DNA of 5,143 nt from contig CANJPN010000478.1 in NCBI GenBank assembly GCA_947475855.1, positions 1-5,143 of the forward strand, read 5' to 3'. Positions 1-5,143 of this stretch are shown one piece after another (the stretch's first letter is position 1; the number at the start of each line of letters is the position of its first letter). The notes below the pieces were generated by a model. The model searched no databases. It was not told where the DNA came from and saw nothing but the letters and a program-made list of their open reading frames with translations. Position numbers and translations under genes: made by a program. Source of the stretch: Bradyrhizobiaceae bacterium. Lineage in GTDB: Bacteria; Pseudomonadota; Alphaproteobacteria; Rhizobiales; Hyphomicrobiaceae.

Positions 1-8
1 ACCAACAC

Positions 9-14
9 GGAGAG
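9..14 (+). promoter_or_regulatory. Shine-Dalgarno site for the BNR-repeat gene
   Basis: GGAGAG lies four bases before the ATG at 19 and is the purine-rich site that supports this start. The first 18 bases are also open in the gene's own frame, so a start left of the window cannot be excluded. In frame 2 a TGA at 20-22 overlaps the ATG as ATGA, which would fit a translationally coupled upstream gene, but only six of its codons are visible. Confidence 0.5.
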
Positions 15-18
15 CAGT

Positions 19-1122
19 ATGAGTGACAGCATCATCGTCGCTACGCGCAAAGGCCTGTTCACGGTCGAGCTTGCAAGTAACGAGCAGTGGAAGATCGCCA
101 AGGCCGAGTTCCTCGGCGACAACGTCACGTATGCCCTTGCCGATCCGCGTGACAGGTGGCGCTACGCTGCACTCGACCACGGCCACTTCGGCTGCAAGCT
201 CCATCGCTCTGAAGGTGGACGAGCATGGGAGGAGCTCGCGGTTCCCGTCTATCCCAAGCAACCCGAAGGCGAGGTCGACAAGGACCCGATGGGACGTACA
301 ATCGCCTGGGCGCTATCGAAGATGTGGGTGATCGAGCCCGGAGCCGCGAGTGAGCCCGGTACACTCTGGACGGGGACGCTGCCGGGCGGCTTATTCCGTT
401 CGAACGATCGGGGGCAGTCCTGGGAATTGATGCGGGCGCTGTGGGACGACCCCTTGCGTAAATTCTGGATGGGCGGCGGCTACGAACTGCCGGGCATTCA
501 CTCCATCGCGGTCGATCCGCGCGAACCTGCCATCGTTCGCGTAGGCGTCTCGACGGGCGGCGTTTGGATCACCAAGGACAAGGGCAACTCCTGGGCAATC
601 TGCGGCAAGGGTATGCGCGCGGACTGGGTGCCGCCGGAAGTCGAATACGAACCCAACGCACAGGACGTGCATCGTCTCGTGCAGTCCGCCGACCCTGACG
701 AGTTCTGGGTGCAGCATCACAACGGCATCTTCCGCTCGACCGACGCCTGCACGAGCTGGAGCGCGGTTACGAATACCGGGCCGTCGCATTTCGGCTTTGC
801 TGCCGCTGTCGATCCCAAGCGCGGCGGTACCGCGTGGTTCGTACCCGCGATCAAGGACGAGCGCCGCATCCCCGTCGACGGCCGCATGGTCGTGACGCGG
901 ACTCAGGACGGCGGCAAATCGTTCGAAGTGCTGTCGCAGGGCCTCCCGCAGACGCATGCTTATCACCTCGTCTATCGCCACGGCCTCGCCATCGACACTA
1001 CGGGCAAGCGGCTGGCGATGGGCTCGACCACCGGGGGCTTGTGGGTGTCGGAGGACGCGGGCGAAAGCTGGAAGACCGTCAGCCAGGATCTGCCACCGAT
1101 CCACAGTGTGCGCTTCGGCTGA
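19..1122 (+). CDS. BNR/Asp-box repeat beta-propeller protein (WD40/YVTN/sialidase-like fold)
   Basis: This 367-residue protein shows six Asp-box-like motifs (S/T-x-D-x-G-x-S/T-W/F) at about residues 63-70, 128-135, 185-192, 240-247, 295-302 and 344-351. The near-regular spacing of 49-65 residues indicates a propeller of about six blades. Copy 1 (RSEGGRAW) has Glu for the Asp, and copy 4 (STDACTSW) has lost the Gly. The copies at 128, 185, 295 and 344 are close to consensus. There is no signal peptide or membrane segment, so the protein should be cytoplasmic, unlike typical secreted sialidases. Such proteins are commonly annotated as exo-alpha-sialidase, glycosyl hydrolase or WD40/YVTN/BNR-like repeat proteins, but the fold alone does not prove sugar hydrolysis. 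An RRIP string occurs at 282-285, far from the N-terminal position of the sialidase F/YRIP motif. The fold is well supported; the function is unknown. Confidence 0.85.
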   Translation: MSDSIIVATRKGLFTVELASNEQWKIAKAEFLGDNVTYALADPRDRWRYAALDHGHFGCKLHRSEGGRAWEELAVPVYPKQPEGEVDKDPMGRTIAWALSKMWVIEPGAASEPGTLWTGTLPGGLFRSNDRGQSWELMRALWDDPLRKFWMGGGYELPGIHSIAVDPREPAIVRVGVSTGGVWITKDKGNSWAICGKGMRADWVPPEVEYEPNAQDVHRLVQSADPDEFWVQHHNGIFRSTDACTSWSAVTNTGPSHFGFAAAVDPKRGGTAWFVPAIKDERRIPVDGRMVVTRTQDGGKSFEVLSQGLPQTHAYHLVYRHGLAIDTTGKRLAMGSTTGGLWVSEDAGESWKTVSQDLPPIHSVRFG

Positions 1123-1164
1123 GACCGCATGCCTGCTCCGCAAGCCTAGAAAGGCAGGCGGGGA

Positions 1165-1189
1165 ATGCTTTGCGGCGCCCAGCAAGCAT
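1165..1189 (+). other. imperfect hairpin in the gap between the BNR and SDR genes
   Basis: ATGCTT (1165-1170) pairs with AAGCAT (1184-1189). After one bulged T, GC pairs with GC, giving an eight-pair stem around a GC-rich loop. No T-run follows, so it is not a standard intrinsic terminator. It could be a weak or factor-assisted terminator, a leader structure, or chance. Confidence 0.3.
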
Positions 1190-1199
1190 GTTAGCGACT

Positions 1200-1231
1200 G
1201 TTCCGGACAGGCTTTTCAGGGTTGCCGGAAC
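1200..1231 (+). promoter_or_regulatory. 7-bp inverted repeat over the SDR ribosome-binding region
   Basis: GTTCCGG (1200-1206) is perfectly complementary to CCGGAAC (1225-1231), with an 18-base gap. The right arm ends two bases before the ATG at 1234 and contains GGAA, one of two candidate Shine-Dalgarno sequences. The other candidate, AGGG at 1218-1221, lies in the loop. If it folds in mRNA, the hairpin could limit initiation. The arms are short and the loop is long, so this is tentative. Confidence 0.3.
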
Positions 1232-1233
1232 TC

Positions 1234-1956
1234 ATGAGCGAGAGGCGTTTCGAGGGACGTATTGCGCTAGTCACCGGCGCAACGCGCGGCATTGGCCGGG
1301 CGATCGCGGTGCAACTCGCCCGCGAAGGTGCACACGTCATCGCCCTCGGCCGGACACAAGGCGCACTCGAAGAACTCGACGACGCAGTAAAGGCGGACGG
1401 CGGTTCCGCGACCCTCGTCAAGATCGATCTGCGCAAGGGCGGCGATGTCGATGCCCTCGGACCCACGTTGTATCAGCGCTGGGGCAAGCTCGATCTGCTC
1501 GTCGCAAGCGCTGGCGTGCTCGGATCGTTGACGCCTATCGGACATACGTCCGACGCGGACTGGAACGAGGTGCTCGATGTCAATCTGTCTGCCAATCTGC
1601 GGTTGATCCGAACCCTTGATCCTCTGCTCCGCCTCTCGGATGCGGGACGCGCTGTGTTCCTGACCTCTGGAATCGCCCAACGCCCGCGGGCTTACTGGAC
1701 CGCATACGCAGTTTCCAAAGCCGGCCTCGAAGCGCTGGTGAAGTGCTACGCAGACGAGATTGCGAACACAGCCATCCGGGCCAACATCGCCAACCCCGGC
1801 GCGACACGCACGGGGATGCGGATGAAGGCGTTCCCCGGCGAGGACCCGATGACCCTGCCGACGCCCGAAGAACAGGGCGCAGCCATCATCGAGTTGCTGC
1901 TACCGGGTGTGACGGCGACGGGGCAGGTGTTCGACTTCGCCAGGCCGCGAGGATGA
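1234..1956 (+). CDS. SDR family NAD(P)-dependent oxidoreductase (YciK-like)
   Basis: This is a classical short-chain dehydrogenase of 240 residues. The Rossmann glycine motif TGATRGIG is at 14-21, with the adenine-ring Asp in KIDL (D65). The active site is N117, S145 and Y158-x3-K162. The NNAG motif is degenerate (ASAG, 91-94). The tail NPGATRTGMRMKAFPGEDP (187-205) and the ending TGQVFDFARPRG match the pattern of E. coli YciK, so I place it in that subgroup. It is expected to oxidise or reduce an alcohol/carbonyl with NAD(P)(H); the substrate is unknown. I chose the ATG at 1234 because homologues begin just before the FEGRIALVTGA strand. A TTG at 1222 would add MPEL and sits directly against the AGGG. 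The stop overlaps the transporter start as ATGA, indicating one transcript and coupled translation. Confidence 0.92.
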   Translation: MSERRFEGRIALVTGATRGIGRAIAVQLAREGAHVIALGRTQGALEELDDAVKADGGSATLVKIDLRKGGDVDALGPTLYQRWGKLDLLVASAGVLGSLTPIGHTSDADWNEVLDVNLSANLRLIRTLDPLLRLSDAGRAVFLTSGIAQRPRAYWTAYAVSKAGLEALVKCYADEIANTAIRANIANPGATRTGMRMKAFPGEDPMTLPTPEEQGAAIIELLLPGVTATGQVFDFARPRG

Positions 1957-2936
1957 CGCCGCTCTCAGAGATTGAATCCTCGTCGCATCTGAGAAACCTT
2001 CGCACGCGCATGCGGGGCAATCGCGTCGTTCTCGGCATCTTCTTCATGGTGCTGGCGACCTCGATGTTCCCGTTCATGAACGGGGCTGTGCAGCTACTGT
2101 CTGCGCGCTATGGATCGGACCAGATCATCTGGGCGCGCGTCACCTCGCACCTCATCTTCATGCTGGCGCTGCTGCTGCCCAGCCAGGGTCTCGCCCTGTT
2201 CCACACCAATAGACCGGGCACGCAAATCATCCGGTCGGCGTGCCAGCTCGGCTCGACGAGTTTCTATTTCACGTCGGTGAAGTACCTGGGACTCGCTCAG
2301 GCGACGTCGATCAGCTTCACCACCCCGTTCTTCGTGACGCTGTTCGCGATGCCGCTGCTCGGCGAGCGCATCAGTGCGCATCGCATCATGTCGATGGTGG
2401 CAGCGTTCACAGGCGTGCTGATCATCATCCGGCCCGGAACCGACGTGTTCCACTGGGCCGCCGTCGGCATTCTCTGCTCGGCCACTTTCTATGCGCTCTA
2501 TCAGGTGTTCACACGGGGCGTCGCAGGGCACGACTCGCCCGACACCTCGGTCATCTACAGCGTGCTGTTGGCCACCATCGTGATGTCGATCCTGATGCTG
2601 TTTCGCTGGAAGACGCCGGAGACGTGGACCGATGTCGGCCTGATGTGCTCGCTCGGTGTGTTCGGCGGGCTCGGGCACTGGTGCCTCGCCAAGGCGATGA
2701 CCTACGCACCGGCGAATGTCGTGTCGCCGTTCCAGTATTGGCAGCTCATCGGAGCGGTCGGCGTCGGCTACATGATCACCGGCCAGATGCCGGACATGTA
2801 TACGTGGATCGGTGCAGCCTTCATCATCGGCGCTGGACTGTTCCTCGCCTGGAAGGATACCCACGACAAAGTCCTGGCGAAACCCGCGGCGACGATGGCG
2901 GATCCCGGTCAGAAATCGACGGTCATTCCATCGTAG
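1953..2936 (+). CDS. DMT superfamily transporter with two EamA domains
   Basis: This 327-residue integral membrane protein has about ten predicted helices, near residues 25-45, 58-77, 92-109, 113-135, 145-161, 168-186, 199-217, 228-246, 253-275 and 283-301. They form two five-helix EamA repeats. Each repeat ends in the family pattern: LGLAQATSISFTTPFFVTL then PLLGERI in the first, and APANVVSPFQYWQLIGA then TWIGAAFIIGAGLFLAW in the second. Length and topology fit full-length inner-membrane DMT carriers. Substrates vary widely in this family (amino acids, nucleotides, SAM, riboflavin, other metabolites) and cannot be read here. The ATG at 1953 overlaps the SDR stop as ATGA. An internal ATG at 2010 is possible, but the overlap favours 1953. 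The C-terminal tail after about 301 is soluble, and its last 28 bases overlap the convergent MBL gene. Confidence 0.92.
   Translation: MTPLSEIESSSHLRNLRTRMRGNRVVLGIFFMVLATSMFPFMNGAVQLLSARYGSDQIIWARVTSHLIFMLALLLPSQGLALFHTNRPGTQIIRSACQLGSTSFYFTSVKYLGLAQATSISFTTPFFVTLFAMPLLGERISAHRIMSMVAAFTGVLIIIRPGTDVFHWAAVGILCSATFYALYQVFTRGVAGHDSPDTSVIYSVLLATIVMSILMLFRWKTPETWTDVGLMCSLGVFGGLGHWCLAKAMTYAPANVVSPFQYWQLIGAVGVGYMITGQMPDMYTWIGAAFIIGAGLFLAWKDTHDKVLAKPAATMADPGQKSTVIPS
2909..2936. other. 28-bp tail-to-tail coding overlap
   Basis: The transporter stop TAG (2934-2936, plus strand) lies inside the MBL gene, and the MBL stop TGA (2911-2909, minus strand) lies inside the transporter gene. There is therefore no intergenic space for a terminator. 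Any termination must occur inside the opposing gene, so the transcripts should have complementary 3' ends. Confidence 0.9.
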
Positions 2937-3703
2937 GCCGGCACGATGTGGCCAGGCAGTTCCCGCCGCAGCTTCTCGTAGTCGAGATCGATGTGAAGAT
3001 GCGTGAGAATGGCGCGCTTGGCCTTCACCCGCGCGATCCACTCCAGCGACTGGCCGACAGACCAATGCGAAGGATGTGCCATGTACCGCAACGCATCGAC
3101 GATCCAGATATCAAGGCATTGCACGTGTTGTAGCGACTCGTCGGGAAGACCGCTGATGTCCGGGGAATAGAGAACGTCGCCGACACGGAAGCCCAGCGAC
3201 TGGATATCCCCATGCTCCTGCAGCACGGGCAATAGCTCTATTCGGCCCCCCTCGCCTTCGATCACGATCGGCGTCGGCGCAGTGATATCGTGCATCCGCA
3301 GGATCGGCGGATAGTTGCTGCCCGCGGGCATCTCGAAACAGTAGGCGAAGCGGCCGAGCAGGCTGTGTTTCGTGACCGGTTCGGCCCAGACGGGGATCCG
3401 CTTCTTCATCGCGTAGGCGATCATGCGGAGGTCGTCGATCCCGTGCGTGTGGTCGGCGTGATCGTGCGTGTAGACGACACCGTCGATGTGGCGCGTACCG
3501 GCTGAAATGAGCTGCTCGCGCAGGTCCGGGCCGGTATCGACGAGCACGGTCGTGGTGCCGCCACCGGAGCGCCGCTCGATCAGAACGGAGGAACGCCGCC
3601 GCCGGTTCTTCGGGTTCTTCGGATCGCAAGCGCCCCACTCCCCACCAACGCGGGGAACGCCCGTCGACGAGCCACAGCCAAGGAACGTGAGGCGGTAGCT
3701 CAT
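2909..3703 (-). CDS. MBL-fold metallo-hydrolase, PhnP-like phosphodiesterase family
   Basis: This 264-residue protein has the metallo-beta-lactamase motif HDHADHTHGID (80-90), which supplies H80, H82, D84 and H85. Further likely ligands are H164 (EHGD), D182 (SPDISG) and H235 or H237 (THLHID), giving a full dinuclear metal site. The N-terminus FLGCGSSTGVPR and the KNRRRRSS stretch (32-39) are typical of the PhnP group (cyclic phosphate phosphodiesterases). The cysteine cluster that binds structural zinc in E. coli PhnP is reduced here to a single Cys in GGEWGACDP (20-28). No phosphonate (phn) genes are nearby. The ATG at 3703 overlaps the tatD stop as ATGA. The pairing with tatD is common in alphaproteobacteria and suggests a housekeeping nucleotide or phosphoester role, which is inference. 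It is cytoplasmic, with no signal peptide. Its 3' end overlaps the transporter gene by 28 bp. Confidence 0.92.
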   Translation of the reverse strand: MSYRLTFLGCGSSTGVPRVGGEWGACDPKNPKNRRRRSSVLIERRSGGGTTTVLVDTGPDLREQLISAGTRHIDGVVYTHDHADHTHGIDDLRMIAYAMKKRIPVWAEPVTKHSLLGRFAYCFEMPAGSNYPPILRMHDITAPTPIVIEGEGGRIELLPVLQEHGDIQSLGFRVGDVLYSPDISGLPDESLQHVQCLDIWIVDALRYMAHPSHWSVGQSLEWIARVKAKRAILTHLHIDLDYEKLRRELPGHIVPAYDGMTVDF

Positions 3704-4506
3704 AGGTGCATCCCCGCAGGCGCGAGGGCAGGCGGGACCTTGCGGAACAACCGGAAGAAATTCGCCGTAGTCGCGGCTTCGAGTTCATCGAGCGTCACGC
3801 TGCGCGATTTTGCGAGCGCTGCTGCGGTGTGCCGAACGAAAGCCGGCTCGTTGGTCCGTCCGCGATGGGGCTCGGGCGCGAGGAACGGCGCGTCGGTCTC
3901 GACCAGCAGGCGATCGAGCGGCACGGCGTTGGCAACCTCCCGCAGCGCGTCCGACTTCTTGAACGACACGACGCCGGAGAACGAAACGTAGAGGCCGAGG
4001 CCCAGCGCGTGGCGAGCGAGGTCCATGCCGCCGGTGTAGCAGTGGAGGATCGCGGGGAACGGCCCGCCCGCCGCGTGTTCCTCCGACAGAATGCGGGCCG
4101 TATCGGCCTCGGCGTCGCGCGTGTGGATCTCGAGCGGCAAGCCCGTGATGCGGGCGGCGCGGATGTGGCGGCGGAAACCTTCGGCTTGGTTTTCCGGCGT
4201 GCTCTTCTTGTAGAAGTAATCGAGCCCAGCCTCGCCTATGGCGACGACTATCGGGTGGGCTGCGAGAGCAACGAGTTCGTCCGTCGTCACGTCCGTTTCC
4301 TCGTCGGCCTGGTGAGGATGCGTGCCGACGGAACAGAATACGTTGTCGAAGGCCGAAGCGATCGCCAGCAGCTCCGGCAATCGGCGAACCCGCGTCGATA
4401 TCGTCACGGCCACGCCGACCCCGGCCGCCTGCGCACGCGCGATCACACCCGCACGGTCCTCCGCGAACTGCGGGAAATCCAGGTGGCAGTGGTGGTCGAC
4501 GAGCAT
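3700..4506 (-). CDS. tatD: TatD family metal-dependent hydrolase (putative deoxyribonuclease)
   Basis: This 268-residue TIM-barrel hydrolase carries the complete TatD ligand set: H6 and H8 in VDHHCHLD (3-10), E92 in GEAGLDY, H128 in EIHTR, H155 in LHCYTGG, and D205 in ETDAPFLAP. GTHPH (61-65) and RGRTNEP (215-221) are also family signatures. Members are metal-dependent 3'-5' exonucleases/DNases linked to DNA repair and RNA turnover; the name refers to the tat locus, not to Tat transport. The frame stays open upstream to 4734, but homology begins at MLVDHHCH, so I chose the ATG at 4506. No strong Shine-Dalgarno precedes it. It overlaps the downstream MBL gene by four bases. The usual upstream neighbour metG is absent, and GC falls sharply exactly at this start. 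Confidence 0.94.
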   Translation of the reverse strand: MLVDHHCHLDFPQFAEDRAGVIARAQAAGVGVAVTISTRVRRLPELLAIASAFDNVFCSVGTHPHQADEETDVTTDELVALAAHPIVVAIGEAGLDYFYKKSTPENQAEGFRRHIRAARITGLPLEIHTRDAEADTARILSEEHAAGGPFPAILHCYTGGMDLARHALGLGLYVSFSGVVSFKKSDALREVANAVPLDRLLVETDAPFLAPEPHRGRTNEPAFVRHTAAALAKSRSVTLDELEAATTANFFRLFRKVPPALAPAGMHL

Positions 4507-4566
4507 GCGGTGTCTACTTACAACTACAGGGACGGATTCCATGACTTTGAGATGTTTAGGTATATC

Positions 4567-4580
4567 AACGCTCGAGCGTT
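4567..4580. promoter_or_regulatory. perfect 14-bp palindrome, possible operator upstream of tatD
   Basis: AACGCTCGAGCGTT is exactly self-complementary and lies about 60 bp upstream of the tatD ATG, where an operator for a dimeric regulator could sit. On the minus strand TATACC follows closely and is a weak -10-like hexamer. A perfect 14-mer palindrome has a sizeable chance of arising at random in 5 kb, so the position is the main argument. Confidence 0.35.
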
Positions 4581-4697
4581 CTAGCTTCGATGAACTGACG
4601 TCGAGTTCCAACAGCGCGGCACTCAAGGTGTTGATTCTGCCACACTCATACGAAAGCCATCTCGACCTTCCCACCGGATCTTGAAGAGCTATACGGA

Positions 4698-4752
4698 CTG
4701 GTTCATATCCAGGGTGCCCCAAGTTGAGGGGCAACAGCCTCTGTTTCGAGGC
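4698..4752 (+). repeat. three consecutive short hairpins
   Basis: Three perfect stems follow each other with 2-3 base spacers. CTGG/CCAG spans 4698-4712 with a 7-base loop, TGCCCC/GGGGCA spans 4715-4733 with a 7-base loop, and GCCTC/GAGGC spans 4737-4752 with a 6-base loop. None is followed by a T-run. The first resembles a tRNA T-arm (GGTTCATATCC), but no acceptor partner or anticodon arm could be found. They could be a recombination or structural element, or chance. Confidence 0.3.
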
Positions 4753-4818
4753 AATGTCAAGTTTGCGTTGTCAGTAGCATCGGCACCAAGGGCCGAGCAA
4801 CGAGGACGCAGGTGCGAC

Positions 4819-5115
4819 ATGCCGCAAGATCGAGATAGCGAGCCTCAATTAGACCTTCTTGGCGATCCGATACTTCCCAAGAAGCCTAAGAAGGCGAAGC
4901 TGCAATCGTTTAAACCCGATTCGCAGATGCAAGAAAGATCTGTTGTCGCTTCTGCCGAGCCCGAGCGGGTTCCCTGTGCGGCCCCAGGCAAAGGGAATTG
5001 GTCGGCCGTGAAGTTTGGGGCGATCAGGTTGCAGTCAATGCAGGCGTCGCTGGTGGGGGGCCGGCGAGACGCATCAAGGCGAGGGTCGCAAGCAGGACGC
5101 GCCAAAGCTCTCTGA
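4819..5115 (+). CDS. short hypothetical ORF, possibly a truncated gene
   Basis: I do not recognise this 98-residue reading frame. The first half is hydrophilic and charged: MPQDRDSEPQLDLLGDP (1-17) is followed by a lysine-rich KKPKKAK (21-27). It resembles the flexible N-terminal leader of small DNA-binding proteins, but no helix-turn-helix is visible. From about residue 51 it becomes Arg/Gly/Ala/Ser-rich and unlike a folded protein, while GC rises. The frame may therefore have lost its real C-terminus to an insertion or rearrangement near 4970. AGG at 4810-4812 is a plausible Shine-Dalgarno six bases before the ATG. The frame is open further upstream to a TTG at 4681, without a convincing start. 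A minus-strand frame overlaps its end, and both cannot easily be real there. Confidence 0.35.
   Translation: MPQDRDSEPQLDLLGDPILPKKPKKAKLQSFKPDSQMQERSVVASAEPERVPCAAPGKGNWSAVKFGAIRLQSMQASLVGGRRDASRRGSQAGRAKAL
4970..4997 (-). other. inverted repeat downstream of the right-edge minus-strand frame
   Basis: TTCCCT (4970-4975) pairs with AGGGAA (4992-4997) around a 16-base GC-rich loop. It lies 26 bp beyond the stop of the minus-strand frame at the window edge, where a weak terminator or the end of a mobile element might be. There is no T-run, and I could not match it to any known terminal inverted repeat. Confidence 0.25.
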
Positions 5116-5143
5116 GCCACGCCAGCAGCCTGGCGAAGTTGTA
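5024..5143 (-). CDS. 3' end of an unidentified minus-strand frame, cut by the window edge
   Basis: Reading leftward from the edge, 39 codons stay open to a TGA at 5026-5024. The peptide starts YNFARLLAWLRELWRVLLAT and ends in a Pro/Ala-rich tail (GPPPATPA). The first 25 residues would form an amphipathic helix. The YNFAR string resembles the tail of some transposases (compare YNFARRL in IS481-like enzymes), but the residues after it do not follow that family, so I do not assign it. In this GC-rich end a short open frame could also be chance. The start lies outside the window. Confidence 0.3.
   Translation of the reverse strand, partial: YNFARLLAWLRELWRVLLATLALMRLAGPPPATPALTAT

Larger units (their letters stand above)
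4507..4818. other. lower-GC stretch between tatD and the 4819 ORF, no recognisable gene
   Basis: By hand count GC is about 52% over 4501-4920, against about 70% at 3961-4140. Both strands have open stretches here. The peptides, including the 76-residue in-frame extension before tatD and a TTG-started extension of the 4819 ORF, show no domain I recognise. The stretch should hold the promoters for tatD (leftward) and the 4819 ORF (rightward), but I see no convincing -35/-10 pair. No metG end and no complete tRNA are present. Confidence 0.6.

Noticed and set aside
1131..1159. Intrinsic terminator after the BNR gene from GCCTGC/GCAGGC
   Set aside because: The loop is 17 bases and no T-run follows, so it does not meet the criteria for an intrinsic terminator.
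391..1185. 264-codon minus-strand open frame opposite the BNR gene
   Set aside because: It is Arg/His/Ala-rich with no domain, and it lies opposite a gene with clear repeat motifs. It is a GC-rich shadow frame.
1743..1952. Upstream extension of the transporter frame inside the SDR gene
   Set aside because: The extension is Arg/Asp/His-rich and shares DNA with conserved SDR sequence. The ATGA overlap at 1953 gives the natural start.
2094..3065. 323-codon minus-strand open frame opposite the DMT transporter
   Set aside because: It has extreme Arg/His/Asp composition, and the opposite strand encodes a well-formed ten-helix carrier. It is an antisense shadow.
3706..4584. 292-codon plus-strand open frame opposite tatD
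   Set aside because: It is Arg/Glu/Val-rich with no motif, while the minus strand carries the full TatD ligand set.
4640..4725. Complete tRNA gene around GGTTCATATCC
   Set aside because: Only a T-arm-like hairpin is present. There is no complementary 5' acceptor strand, no anticodon stem and no CCA-adjacent end.
4507..4734. 76-residue N-terminal extension of TatD
   Set aside because: TatD proteins begin at MLVD-H-CH, the extension has no domain, and its composition differs. The frame is open only because no stop happens to occur.
1..5143. CRISPR array, toxin-antitoxin pair, phage defence cassette or biosynthetic cluster
   Set aside because: No regularly spaced direct repeats, no small paired ORFs with known motifs and no defence or biosynthetic domains are visible. 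The recognisable genes are common metabolic families.

Overview
The window looks like chromosomal DNA of a GC-rich alphaproteobacterium, most likely Hyphomicrobiales (the Bradyrhizobium / Rhodopseudomonas / Xanthobacteraceae side). I infer this from the high GC of the coding regions, the codon choice, and the tatD-MBL gene pair with its 4-base overlap, which is typical of that group. Positions 1-4506 are densely packed metabolic genes. I see no phage, CRISPR, rRNA or complete tRNA there.

Left block (plus strand). A cytoplasmic beta-propeller protein with six Asp-box (BNR) repeats (19-1122) is followed by a 111-bp gap holding two imperfect hairpins. Next come a YciK-like short-chain dehydrogenase (1234-1956) and a ten-helix DMT/EamA transporter (1953-2936). 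The dehydrogenase and transporter share an ATGA stop/start overlap, so they are probably co-transcribed and translationally coupled.

Middle block (minus strand). A TatD-family metal-dependent hydrolase (3700-4506) is joined by another ATGA overlap to a PhnP-like metallo-beta-lactamase-fold hydrolase (2909-3703). The MBL gene runs tail to tail into the transporter gene, and the two share 28 bp. In many alphaproteobacteria this pair sits directly downstream of metG (often tmk-holB-metG-tatD-MBL), but no metG end is present here.

Right block (4507-5143). GC falls sharply at the tatD start codon: by hand count it is about 70% at 3961-4140 and about 52% at 4501-4920. It rises again after about 4950. 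This stretch holds a 14-bp perfect palindrome, three small consecutive hairpins, a short plus-strand ORF (4819-5115) whose first half looks protein-like and whose second half does not, and the 3' end of an unidentified minus-strand frame that runs off the window. The simplest reading is acquired or rearranged DNA inserted between tatD and its usual upstream partners, possibly with a mobile-element end near 4970.

I found no convincing evidence for a new multi-gene system. The 4507-5143 junction is the part most worth a second look.
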